Shown here in pieces: positions 51,266-60,057 of a stretch of 64,000 nucleotides of DNA. Under the pieces are notes generated by a model that did no database searches, had not been told where the DNA came from, and saw only the letters and a list, made by a program, of their open reading frames with translations. Source of the stretch: Halieaceae bacterium UBA4452 (lineage in GTDB: Bacteria > Pseudomonadota > Gammaproteobacteria > Pseudomonadales > Halieaceae); the NCBI GenBank assembly GCA_002389505.1, contig DGPA01000038.1, positions 7,708 to 71,707 of the forward strand, given 5' to 3'. The position numbers were made by a program, and so were the translations under genes. Position 1 is the first letter of the stretch, and the number at the start of each line of letters is the position of its first letter.

Positions 51266-53496
51266 TGCTCAAGAACCCGCTGCGCGGACATCACGTTATC
51301 AAGCTGATTCAATGTCACCAGCACTCGCCCTAAATTCTCCAACGAACAAACCTCGCAGCGCAGGCGCATATTTGCCGTATTAGTCTCAACATTACTCAGC
51401 GTGTTAATAGCGGTCACATTCACTTTAGCCCGAGCCATGACCCCAGTAATATCCGCCAGCAAGCCCTGACGATCGTATGCCTCAATAGTAACACTCACTT
51501 CAAATCGCTCCTCTTCACTACTCCCCCAGCTTATAGCAATGATTCGCTCCGGCGTTTTCTGCCGCAATGTCAGCAATCGACTACAGTCGATTCTATGGAC
51601 TGACACTCCGCGAGAGCGGGTAATATAACCCTCTATCGCATCACCGGGCACGGGCATACAACAGCGGGCAAAGCTGGTTAGCATATTGCCCACGCCGTCA
51701 ATACGGATGGCACCACGATGGTCATGCGCGGCGAGAGTTGCGAGTCTAATGGGCTGCATTTCAACGATACCAGTCACACTTTGCGCCGCGCGCACCACTT
51801 GACTTGAGGTCACATCACCCGTGCCAACAGCGGCAAATAGATCCTCCACACTGTTGCAACCCAATTGCCCAGCTATGGCTTTGTAATCTAGCGCATTGAG
51901 GGCAAGGCGGGCACACTCTCGTTCGACGAGCGTCCGGCCGGCATCGACATTGTCATCTCGAGTTTGCTCTTTAAACCACTGGTGAACACACGCCCTAGCT
52001 CTCGAAGTGCATAAGTAGCCAGCGCTACGTGATAACCAATCCCGGCGAGGCTTAGCTTCATTCGCTGTTAAAATTTGCACGCGTTCACCAGTTTTCAGCG
52101 GCTGCGTCAACGATACAATATTGCCATTCACTTTGGCGCCTCTACAGCGATGCCCCACTTCAGTATGTACGTGATAGGCAAAATCTAATGGGGTTGCGCC
52201 TTGAATAAGGCTTACCACATCGCCTTTCGGCGTAAATACGTAAACCCGATCCCCCGCTGTATCAAAGCTGAATGGCTCCTCTCCCTCGCCATCTTCGCCC
52301 AACACTTCATGCCATTCCAGCACTTGCCGCAGCCAGGCCAATTTCTCTTCATAGGTCCCTGAGTGACCATGAACATCGTCGCTGCCCTTATAGCGCCAGT
52401 GTGAACAGACGCCCAGCTCGGCTTCTTCGTGCATGGTGTGAGTACGAATTTGTATTTCCAGCACCTTACCCTGTGGGCCTATGACCGCTGTATGAAGCGA
52501 GCGATAGCCATTCTCTTTAGGATTTGCGACGTAGTCATCAAACTCATTGGGAATGTTCCGCCACATGCCATGAATAATGCCCAGCGTATGGTAACAATCA
52601 CGTACATCATCAACTAAAATCCGCAGCGCGCGGATATCGTGAACTTGCGAAAAGCCGATGCCCTTGCGCTGCATTTTTCGCCAGATACTGTAGATATGTT
52701 TTGCTCGACCGGAAATATCGAAGTGAAGGCCAGCCTCGCCGAGAGCATGAGCTAGATCGGTGCGAATCCTAGCAATAAATTGATCACGCTCAAGACGCCG
52801 ACCATCAAGCAACTTAGCAATGCGATGATAAGCATCTGCATGGGTGTAGCGAAATGAAAGGTCTTCTAGCTCCCACTTCAAATAACCAATGCCTAAGCGG
52901 TGAGCCAACGGGGCATACACATTGAAAACCTCCCCAGCAATCCGCTGTCTGTCAGTCTCTTGAGCACTCTTGAGAGTCCGCATGGCTACCGTGCGCTCGG
53001 CGAGCTTAATCAAGGCTACGCGCACATCGTCCACCATGGCGATCAACATGCGGCGAATATTGGTATTGGGCGAATCTGATTGCCCCAATACGGGCGCATC
53101 TGACGCTCCCGTTAATTCACTCACTGCCGCCATGCGCAGCACGCCCTCAAGTAGACGAGCCACCGAAGTACCGAAGCGCTTTTCCACCTCGCTACTACTC
53201 AAGCGCTGTTCTCGGACGCTTCGATAGACCAATCCTGCCAGCAGAACATCGGTGTTTACACTTAGCTCAGACAAAATATGGATAATTTCTAAACCCACAG
53301 CCAGTGGATTTGACCGCCCCGCCCAGTCGCTTGTTTCAACACTTGGGGTGCCCTCGAGAGTCTTTAAGTACTCAGCGGCTTCAATAATTCGAGCCATGTC
53401 TTCATTTTTTAGCTCCGCGGGCAACGCAGAAAGCCATTTCTCGAGAGTAAATCGATCGAGGTCTTTTATCTTCGGCACTACACGCACTTGAACCAA
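51262..53496 (-). CDS. relA: GTP pyrophosphokinase RelA
   Basis: 744 residues, the RelA length. The N-terminal hydrolase-like region has lost its HD motif (LAGLVYRSVREQ), as in synthetase-only RelA. The synthetase region has HIYSIWRKMQRKG near 264-276, NPKENGYRSLHTAV near 325-338 and EIQIRTHTMHEEAELG near 347-362. TGS (VYVFTPKGDVVSL near 415), a Cys-rich segment (FARCCMPVPGD) and a C-terminal ACT domain follow. It makes (p)ppGpp on stalled ribosomes. The start is TTG, 2 nt after the cysM stop, with GAGGAA inside cysM's last codons; E. coli RelA likewise begins MV-VR. Confidence 0.96.
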   Translation of the reverse strand: MVQVRVVPKIKDLDRFTLEKWLSALPAELKNEDMARIIEAAEYLKTLEGTPSVETSDWAGRSNPLAVGLEIIHILSELSVNTDVLLAGLVYRSVREQRLSSSEVEKRFGTSVARLLEGVLRMAAVSELTGASDAPVLGQSDSPNTNIRRMLIAMVDDVRVALIKLAERTVAMRTLKSAQETDRQRIAGEVFNVYAPLAHRLGIGYLKWELEDLSFRYTHADAYHRIAKLLDGRRLERDQFIARIRTDLAHALGEAGLHFDISGRAKHIYSIWRKMQRKGIGFSQVHDIRALRILVDDVRDCYHTLGIIHGMWRNIPNEFDDYVANPKENGYRSLHTAVIGPQGKVLEIQIRTHTMHEEAELGVCSHWRYKGSDDVHGHSGTYEEKLAWLRQVLEWHEVLGEDGEGEEPFSFDTAGDRVYVFTPKGDVVSLIQGATPLDFAYHVHTEVGHRCRGAKVNGNIVSLTQPLKTGERVQILTANEAKPRRDWLSRSAGYLCTSRARACVHQWFKEQTRDDNVDAGRTLVERECARLALNALDYKAIAGQLGCNSVEDLFAAVGTGDVTSSQVVRAAQSVTGIVEMQPIRLATLAAHDHRGAIRIDGVGNMLTSFARCCMPVPGDAIEGYITRSRGVSVHRIDCSRLLTLRQKTPERIIAISWGSSEEERFEVSVTIEAYDRQGLLADITGVMARAKVNVTAINTLSNVETNTANMRLRCEVCSLENLGRVLVTLNQLDNVMSAQRVLEQ

Positions 53497-53498
53497 AA

Positions 53499-54413
53499 TT
53501 AACGTTCCTCGCGCGCATAAACGCCGGTAGAGAGATACCGATCACCGCGATCACAGACAATGGCAACAATCGTGGCATTTTCCAGCTCACGGTTAAGTGT
53601 CAATGCAGCGCTTATCGACCCACCTGAAGATACGCCGGCAAAAATTCCCTCTTCTTGGGCTAGGCGACGCATCATTCGCTCAGATTCTGCCTGCGAAATA
53701 TCCATCACTCGATCAACTTTGGCGGCATTAAAAATCGACGGCAAATAATCAGGTGACCATCGCCGAATACCCGGAATCGAAGAACCATCCTCAGGTTGTA
53801 GGCCAATAATTTGAATCGCGGGATTTTGCTGTTTCAAAAAAGCCGAAACGCCCATAATAGTGCCGGTGGTGCCCATTGAACTGACAAAATGAGTAACCTC
53901 CCCTCTTGTTTGCTGCCAAATTTCTGGCCCGGTGCCTTTATAGTGAGCCAATGGGTTGTCTGGATTTCCGAATTGATTGAGTACCTTGCCCTCACCGCTG
54001 GCCTCCATGGCTAGCGCTAGATCTCTAGCGCCTTCCATACCTTGTTCCGACGTCACTTCAATGAGCTCGGCGCCGTAGGCGCCCATTGCCCATTTACGCT
54101 CATTACTCATGTGCGAAGGCATGATTAGCACCATACGGTAACCGCGCATCGCCGCCGCCATGGCAAGGGCAATCCCGGTATTACCACTGGTGGCCTCGAT
54201 GAGTGTATCACCGGGGCTGATATCGCCCCGATCTTGCGCTTCGGCAATCATACTCATGGCCGAGCGGTCTTTCACTGATCCCGCGGGATTATTTCCTTCA
54301 AGCTTTGCCAACAACGTATTACTGCTGTTGCCCGGAAGGCGTTGCAAGCGCACGAGCGGCGTATTGCCAATAACATGTTCTACAGTGGGGTATGCGGGGG
54401 TTAAATTAGGCAT
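53499..54413 (-). CDS. cysM: Cysteine synthase B
   Basis: 304 residues of the PLP beta family. PLP lysine in PAGSVKDRSA near 44-53, phosphate-binding EATSGNTGIALA near 69-80, and GTTGTIMGV near 178 are as in CysM; the length is CysM-like, shorter than CysK. It makes cysteine from O-acetylserine and sulfide or thiosulfate. It is coupled to relA, as in Pseudomonas, though the rlmD gene usual between them there is absent. Confidence 0.94.
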   Translation of the reverse strand: MPNLTPAYPTVEHVIGNTPLVRLQRLPGNSSNTLLAKLEGNNPAGSVKDRSAMSMIAEAQDRGDISPGDTLIEATSGNTGIALAMAAAMRGYRMVLIMPSHMSNERKWAMGAYGAELIEVTSEQGMEGARDLALAMEASGEGKVLNQFGNPDNPLAHYKGTGPEIWQQTRGEVTHFVSSMGTTGTIMGVSAFLKQQNPAIQIIGLQPEDGSSIPGIRRWSPDYLPSIFNAAKVDRVMDISQAESERMMRRLAQEEGIFAGVSSGGSISAALTLNRELENATIVAIVCDRGDRYLSTGVYAREER

Positions 54414-54459
54414 TAATAGTCCCTCCAGACGGCCCGAATAGCGCTAGAATATCGACGTT

Positions 54460-55230
54460 TCATGTATCACTATTGTCATCTAACGAAGCACCCATAGGTT
54501 GAGCAAAAGCGTTGAATAAATCCCTACTCCGTAATGGCCGATCGCCTAAATGACGCTTCAGTGCCAGGCGAGTTATTTGCTTGAGCATTCGCCATTGCAC
54601 TGGATTTAACTCGGTTTCTGCATGACGCCACTGGGCGAGTAACATCAACACCTCACCGCTTATGTCTATCGCACCGTCATCGACAGCGGAACCTTGCGCG
54701 TCTATGGGTTTTACCCGAAAGCCATTGTCAGCTCGGTAGTGATAGTGGCGCCGTGGATCAATCAATTCTCCATCTGCGTCGTGGGCAAAAATCAATTCAT
54801 AACCCAATTCCTCGAGCAGTGCCAATTCAAAGACCCTCAGCTGACTCTCATCGTGACTCCTTAAACGCGGTAGTAGTTGCCCATAATGAGCAAATAGTCT
54901 GGGATAGGGATCGAAGCGAGGTAACGTTCGAATCAGCAATTCATTGATATACAAGCCGCTAAACAGTGCTCGGCCCACCAACGGTATTGCAATACCTGCA
55001 GATTCTATCTGGCGCATGGTTTTTAGTTCACCCCGGCCAATAGCCTTAACTAGTAGCGGATTGAAGGCTTGAGCTTGGCCCGCCAAAGACCCTCCACGGT
55101 GTTTACGTTGCGCTCCGCGAAGTACCGCAGAGAATCGGCCTGATTCAAGTGCAAAGCATTCAACAATAAGACTGCCATCTCCGTAAGGTCTGCGATGGAG
55201 CACCCAAGCGGGCTCGAGAGACGCAAGCAT
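54460..55230 (-). CDS. recO: DNA repair protein RecO
   Basis: 256 residues. N-terminal OB fold (AWVLHRRPYGDGSLIVECFA near 8-27, FSAVLRGAQRKHRG) and the helical domain with LYINELLIRTLPRFDPYPRLF near 90-110 and ELALLEELGYEL near 135 are typical. RecO loads RecA on SSB-coated DNA with RecR. ATG 55230 is used; a GTG two codons earlier abuts the era stop directly. pdxJ, the usual next gene, is missing. Confidence 0.94.
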   Translation of the reverse strand: MLASLEPAWVLHRRPYGDGSLIVECFALESGRFSAVLRGAQRKHRGGSLAGQAQAFNPLLVKAIGRGELKTMRQIESAGIAIPLVGRALFSGLYINELLIRTLPRFDPYPRLFAHYGQLLPRLRSHDESQLRVFELALLEELGYELIFAHDADGELIDPRRHYHYRADNGFRVKPIDAQGSAVDDGAIDISGEVLMLLAQWRHAETELNPVQWRMLKQITRLALKRHLGDRPLRSRDLFNAFAQPMGASLDDNSDT

Positions 55231-55236
55231 ACCCAC

Positions 55237-56136
55237 TCAACGCTCGTCGAAACCCAAACTACGTAGCGCCCGGTCATCATCAGACCACCCCGACTTCACT
55301 TTAACCCACAATTTAAGCATGACTTTAGTATCAAATGCGTGTTCCATATCTTTTCGGGCGTCAGTGCCAATTGAACGTAGGCGACTACCTTTTTCGCCAA
55401 TCATAATCGCCTTCTGCCCAGCACGTTCAACGTAAATAAGTGCGTCAATATGAAGCACCCTCCCCTCTTGCTTAAAGCTCTCAATTTCAACCGCAGTTGT
55501 ATAGGGGAGCTCATCGCCCAACTGACGCACAATTTTCTCGCGTATGAGTTCAGCGGCTAAAAATCGCTCTGTCCTATCGGTTACCTGCTCCTCGGGGAAA
55601 AAATGTGGGCCATGAGGCATCTGCGCACCTAAGTATTGCCGGAGTGGCGTTAAATCCTTTTTGCTCAGCGCAGAAATAGGAAATAAACCATCAAAATCGT
55701 CTCCCATCATCAGTTTTTCACTATAGGGAAGTAGTTCGTCTCTACCGTCCAACATATCGATCTTATTAATGACCAAAGCCACAGGGGCATCTGCCGCCTT
55801 TACAGCGCGGAAGACCATGTCGTCCTCTGGCGTCCAGCGCATCCGATCCACCACAAATAAAATCAAATCAACATGCGCTAACGCACTATTAGCGGTGCGG
55901 TTCATATAACGATTGATGGCCTTACCCTGCTCTTTATGCATGCCCGGAGTATCAACAAATATAATCTGTTCGGAACCCTCAGTCAGAATGCCCAACACTT
56001 GGTGGCGCGTTGTTTGCGGCTTTCGGGAAGTAATACTAACTTTTTGGCCTAGCAGATAATTTAGCAAGGTCGATTTGCCCACATTGGGCCGACCCACAAT
56101 GGCGACATAACCACAATGCTGGCTGGTTTCATCCAT
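55237..56136 (-). CDS. era: GTPase Era
   Basis: 299 residues. G1 GRPNVGKST near 15-23, G3 DTPGMH near 61-66, G4 NKID near 123-126, and a C-terminal KH domain with MIGEKGSRLRSIG near 243-255. It binds the 3' end of 16S rRNA during 30S assembly. The ATG overlaps the rnc stop by one base (TGATG); a TTG sits one codon before. Confidence 0.96.
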   Translation of the reverse strand: MDETSQHCGYVAIVGRPNVGKSTLLNYLLGQKVSITSRKPQTTRHQVLGILTEGSEQIIFVDTPGMHKEQGKAINRYMNRTANSALAHVDLILFVVDRMRWTPEDDMVFRAVKAADAPVALVINKIDMLDGRDELLPYSEKLMMGDDFDGLFPISALSKKDLTPLRQYLGAQMPHGPHFFPEEQVTDRTERFLAAELIREKIVRQLGDELPYTTAVEIESFKQEGRVLHIDALIYVERAGQKAIMIGEKGSRLRSIGTDARKDMEHAFDTKVMLKLWVKVKSGWSDDDRALRSLGFDER

Positions 56137-56819
56137 CAAGCGAGTGCCTCCAGCACTTTTTCAGCTGCCGACTGCTCGGCAGTTCGGCGGCTTTTACCGA
56201 TGCCTTGCACCCCCTCTGATAGGGGCTCAACTCGGCAAAGGACTGTAAATATTTGCTCGTGATCAGCGCCTTCAACCGATGTCATTTGATAGTCGGGCAG
56301 GGGATGGCCTCTACCCTGCAACAGTTCCTGCAAGCGGGTCTTGGCGTCTCGTTCGTCACTCAACGACAATGACTGAAAGCTATCGACAAACCAAACTGAA
56401 ATCACCTGACAGGCTGTCTCAAAATCACTGTCTAGTAGCACCGCGCCAGCAATCGCTTCCAGTGCATCCGCGAGGATGGACTCTCGATGGCGGCCGCCAC
56501 TTTTGCGCTCACCACTCCCTAAACTCAGGCATGGCCCAAGCTCAAACTGGGAAGCCAACTGAGCGAGGTAAGTGCCTCGAACAAGTTTAGCTCGCAAGCG
56601 ACTTAACTGCCCTTCAGCTGCCTCTTCAAAGGCAACAAACAGGTGCCCGGCAACGACGTGATTCACTAGGGAATCTCCGAGAAACTCAAGGCGCTCATTA
56701 TTTTTTTTACTGGCACTGCGGTGCGTCAACGCAAGCTCAAGTAGGCTTACATCGGCGAAGGTATAGCCTAGGCGACCCTGAAGTTGGTGAAGCCTCGCAT
56801 GCTTAGCTTCACTATTCAA
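56136..56819 (-). CDS. rnc: Ribonuclease III
   Basis: 227 residues. The signature NNERLEFLGDSLVN near 40-53 and ADALEAIAGAVLLD near 112-125 give the acidic Mg sites; a dsRNA-binding domain occupies about 155-225 (DAKTRLQELLQGRGHPLPDY, GIGKSRRTAEQSAAEKVL). It processes rRNA and other duplex RNA. Its ATGA start overlaps the DUF4845 gene by 4 bp. Confidence 0.97.
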   Translation of the reverse strand: MNSEAKHARLHQLQGRLGYTFADVSLLELALTHRSASKKNNERLEFLGDSLVNHVVAGHLFVAFEEAAEGQLSRLRAKLVRGTYLAQLASQFELGPCLSLGSGERKSGGRHRESILADALEAIAGAVLLDSDFETACQVISVWFVDSFQSLSLSDERDAKTRLQELLQGRGHPLPDYQMTSVEGADHEQIFTVLCRVEPLSEGVQGIGKSRRTAEQSAAEKVLEALA

Positions 56820-57220
56820 CGCTGTCGATCACTTGGCACTTCGATGATTAAATCATCAAAGACCATGACACCATCGACAATCCATACCAGAGGAAAACGG
56901 ATTTCATAGTTCGCATCAATAACAACAAAATTTCTGTCACGAAATACTTTGATATCCTCAGCCTTGATCGCGTAGATTTGACTACTATTTAAGAGCTTGC
57001 GTATCCGAACGCGAATATCTTGCAATGAATGCTGCTGAGGGTCGTATTCCTCAGCCGCCCGTTCAACAATGCCCTTTACCGACAGGTAGGTCATGTAGGA
57101 GGGCGCAATACGCAGTACCAGAATCAGGAAGCTACCTAGAATGAGGACGTTGAAGGCGATGCTCCACATCGTCATGCCCCGTTGCCGAGATAAACCCCGT
57201 CGTTGTCCTTGGTTGATCAT
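56816..57220 (-). CDS. DUF4845 membrane protein
   Basis: 134 residues. One N-terminal membrane helix (about 18-40, IAFNVLILGSFLILVLRIAP) is followed by a periplasmic part of about 90 residues ending in a strand-rich segment. The gene always seen between lepB and rnc in this group of bacteria is DUF4845, and the layout fits. The start MINQGQRRGLSRQRGMT resembles a pilin-like basic leader. Function unknown. GGAGAGG precedes the ATG. Confidence 0.88.
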   Translation of the reverse strand: MINQGQRRGLSRQRGMTMWSIAFNVLILGSFLILVLRIAPSYMTYLSVKGIVERAAEEYDPQQHSLQDIRVRIRKLLNSSQIYAIKAEDIKVFRDRNFVVIDANYEIRFPLVWIVDGVMVFDDLIIEVPSDRQR

Positions 57221-57238
57221 AGCCTCTCCTTCGATTGC

Positions 57239-58078
57239 TCAGTCAATCGTACCCGCACGTCCAAAACTGGGCACCGACAGAAAAGACTCCCAGTGCATCC
57301 AAATAGCCACCGCCTTGCCAACAATATCGCGCTCGGGCACTTGTCCCCACACCCGGCTATCGCTAGAGTTGTCTCGGTTGTCCCCCATCATGAAGTAATG
57401 CCCTGGTCTTACCCTGACAGAAAAATCACGGCTCGGCCGAGCCACATCGACTTGCATTAAATGCGGCTCATCAATGAACGTTTCCATTCCTTGGTGAACA
57501 CGATGACGCCCCGAGTTGTGGGCTGCAAGCCATTTCAATGGGGCTTCTTCGCCATTAATCCACAATCGTTTATTCCGGTATTCAATATCATCACCCGGAA
57601 TACCAACAACCCGCTTAATGTAATACGTTTTATTTTGGTGAGGGGGAAAAAACACCATGACGTCTCCTCGCTCGGGCGCGTTAATACTAACGATCTTATC
57701 CCGAAGTACCGGCAGTCGTAGCCCGTAGGTGTATTTATTGACGAGGATATAGTCACCCACTTCGAGAGTCGGCACCATGGACGAGGAGGGAATCTGAAAA
57801 GGCTCAAACAGAAAAGAGCGTAAAATAAAGACCGCCGTCAAAACGGGAAAGAAAGAGCGGGCGTAATCAACGATCGCGGGCTCTGCCGCTGAGCTATTAA
57901 TGGCTGCGGTTAGTTTCTTTTCGTCAGCGCTTTCCGGGGACTCCCAGCGAGGAAATTGCGCCTTCAGCCCATCAATGCGTTGCTTGCGTGAGCGAGCAAA
58001 AAACAGGATATCGATAGCCCAAATAAACCCGCTGCCAAAGACCAAAATGGCCAAAATTAAAGGAAAATCAATATTCAC
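57239..58078 (-). CDS. lepB: Signal peptidase I
   Basis: 279 residues. Membrane helices near 5-28 and 75-90; catalytic Ser100 in IPSSSMVPTLEVGDYILVNK and Lys155 in YYIKRVVGIPGD; the C-terminal GDNRDNSSDSRVWGQVP box is present. It cleaves signal peptides at the periplasmic face of the inner membrane. Start is GTG with GAGAGG just upstream. 22 bp after lepA. Confidence 0.96.
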   Translation of the reverse strand: MNIDFPLILAILVFGSGFIWAIDILFFARSRKQRIDGLKAQFPRWESPESADEKKLTAAINSSAAEPAIVDYARSFFPVLTAVFILRSFLFEPFQIPSSSMVPTLEVGDYILVNKYTYGLRLPVLRDKIVSINAPERGDVMVFFPPHQNKTYYIKRVVGIPGDDIEYRNKRLWINGEEAPLKWLAAHNSGRHRVHQGMETFIDEPHLMQVDVARPSRDFSVRVRPGHYFMMGDNRDNSSDSRVWGQVPERDIVGKAVAIWMHWESFLSVPSFGRAGTID

Positions 58079-58100
58079 ACTAGGCCTCTCTCATACTGTC

Positions 58101-59897
58101 TTAATCTACTTGAAGCACAGCGAGAAACGCCGACTGAGGAATTTCCACATTCCCCACTTGCTTCATTCGTTTTTTCCCCGCTTTTTGCTTCTCTAGCAGC
58201 TTGCGTTTTCGAGTCGCATCACCCCCATAACATTTTGCGGTGACGTTCTTACGGAGGGCTTTGACAGTCTGGCGAGCCACAATCTTGCCCCCCACCGCTG
58301 CTTGAATAGCCACATCAAACATTTGCCGTGGAATCAACTCCTTCATTTTCTCCGTCAGCACGCGTCCACGACTCTGAAGATAATCTCGATGCACAATCAC
58401 CGCTAAGGCATCAACACGGTCGCCGTTTATCAGCACGTCTAGGCGCGATAATGGCGCAGCAACAAAGCGGTCAAAGCCGTAATCAAGCGACGCATAGCCT
58501 CGGCTGACTGATTTTAAGCGATCAAAAAAATCAAGGACCACTTCTGCCATTGGAATATCGTAGATAACCTGAACCTGTTGCCCTAGAAACTGCAGATCGA
58601 CCTGCGAACCACGCTTGTCGACACACAGCGTGATACAGTTACCTAAGTATTCTTGCGGCGTCAAAATGGTACAGCGCGCGATAGGCTCACGCATCGATTC
58701 AATATCACTGACTTCAGGCAACTTTGAGGGGTTATCAACCTCTAAAATAGAGCCATCTTTCTTTTCAATTTGGTAAATCACCGTCGGCGCTGTGGTAATT
58801 AAATCCAGATCGTATTCTCGCTCCAAGCGCTCCTGAATGATTTCCATGTGCAGCATACCAAGGAAACCACAGCGAAATCCAAAGCCTAATGCATCTGAAG
58901 TCTCAGGCTCGTAAAACAATGACGCGTCATTAAGCGTCAATTTACTCAATGCATCTCGGAAATCTTCGTAGTCATCGGAGGATACCGTGAAGATGCCCGC
59001 ATAAACCTGAGGCTTCGCCTTTTTAAACCCCGGAAGTGATGGCGTATCTGGCGCGTTGGCATGCACCAACGTATCGCCCACTGGGGCACCATGGATGTCT
59101 TTAATCCCAGCGACCACAAAGCCAACTTCACCCGCCCCAAGCTCAGGCATCTCAGTTCTATTAGGGGTAAACACACCCACCATGTCTGCGCTATGCTGCT
59201 TACCGGTCGACTTGACTAAAAACTTCTGCCGTTTCTTTAACGTTCCTTCGGTGACGCGAACCAGCGACACGACTCCAAGATAAGTATCAAACCAGGAATC
59301 GATGATCAGCGCCTGCAACGGTTGTTCACGATCGCCTTGTGGGGGCGGTATATTGGCAATGAGGTACTCCAGCGCATCCTCAATACCCATACCGGTTTTA
59401 GCGCTGACCAGACATGCATCGATGGCGTCAATGCCAATAATTTCTTCGATCTCAATTTTAACTTTGTCGGGATCGGCCTGCGGCAGATCCATTTTATTGA
59501 GAATAGGCAGCACTTCCAGACCCTGCTCAATTGCGGTATAGCAATTTGCCACCGACTGAGCTTCAACGCCTTGACCGGCGTCAACTACCAACAGAGCCCC
59601 TTCACAGGCGGCAAGCGAGCGTGATACCTCGTAAGAAAAGTCCACGTGCCCGGGCGTATCGATAAAGTTCAATTGATATTCGTCACCGTCGCTCGCCTGA
59701 TAGCGCAAAGTAACGCTCTGAGCTTTAATAGTAATACCGCGCTCACGCTCTAAATCCATTGAATCGAGCACCTGAGCTTCCATTTCGCGCTCACTTAGGC
59801 CACCACAGTGCTGAATAAAGCGATCGGCTAAGGTCGACTTACCATGGTCAATATGAGCGATGATAGAAAAGTTTCGAATATAGCTGAGATCAGTCAC
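58101..59897 (-). CDS. lepA: Elongation factor 4 (LepA)
   Basis: 598 residues, as in E. coli. G1 AHIDHGKSTLADR near 11-23, G3 DTPGHVDFSYEVSRSLAA near 78-95, G4 NKMDLP near 131-136; the family C-terminal domain ends GGDATRKRKLLEKQKAGKKR. It is a ribosome-bound GTPase. I chose GTG 59897 (VTDLSYIRNFSII) over an ATG 36 nt earlier because the family starts here. Confidence 0.96.
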   Translation of the reverse strand: MTDLSYIRNFSIIAHIDHGKSTLADRFIQHCGGLSEREMEAQVLDSMDLERERGITIKAQSVTLRYQASDGDEYQLNFIDTPGHVDFSYEVSRSLAACEGALLVVDAGQGVEAQSVANCYTAIEQGLEVLPILNKMDLPQADPDKVKIEIEEIIGIDAIDACLVSAKTGMGIEDALEYLIANIPPPQGDREQPLQALIIDSWFDTYLGVVSLVRVTEGTLKKRQKFLVKSTGKQHSADMVGVFTPNRTEMPELGAGEVGFVVAGIKDIHGAPVGDTLVHANAPDTPSLPGFKKAKPQVYAGIFTVSSDDYEDFRDALSKLTLNDASLFYEPETSDALGFGFRCGFLGMLHMEIIQERLEREYDLDLITTAPTVIYQIEKKDGSILEVDNPSKLPEVSDIESMREPIARCTILTPQEYLGNCITLCVDKRGSQVDLQFLGQQVQVIYDIPMAEVVLDFFDRLKSVSRGYASLDYGFDRFVAAPLSRLDVLINGDRVDALAVIVHRDYLQSRGRVLTEKMKELIPRQMFDVAIQAAVGGKIVARQTVKALRKNVTAKCYGGDATRKRKLLEKQKAGKKRMKQVGNVEIPQSAFLAVLQVD

Positions 59898-59937
59898 GCA
59901 CGCGCCTCTAGTACGCCACCTACTAGATGGCAAGCTA

Positions 59938-59957
59938 CGCAGCTCTTATGAGCTGCG
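59938..59957. other. Perfect stem-loop between mucD and lepA
   Basis: CGCAGCTC and GAGCTGCG form an 8-bp stem with a 4-nt loop in the 160-bp gap between the mucD stop and the lepA start. There is no T run after it on either strand, so it is not a typical terminator; it may cap or stabilise the lepA leader. Confidence 0.45.
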
Positions 59958-60057
59958 CGTCATCGGTGACGGATTCTAACGCACCCAGCTCTGGAGTGCA
60001 TGATTGACGAGCACAGAAGGTGACATTTTGTCGGGCGTAAGACCCTTTAACAGGTGC

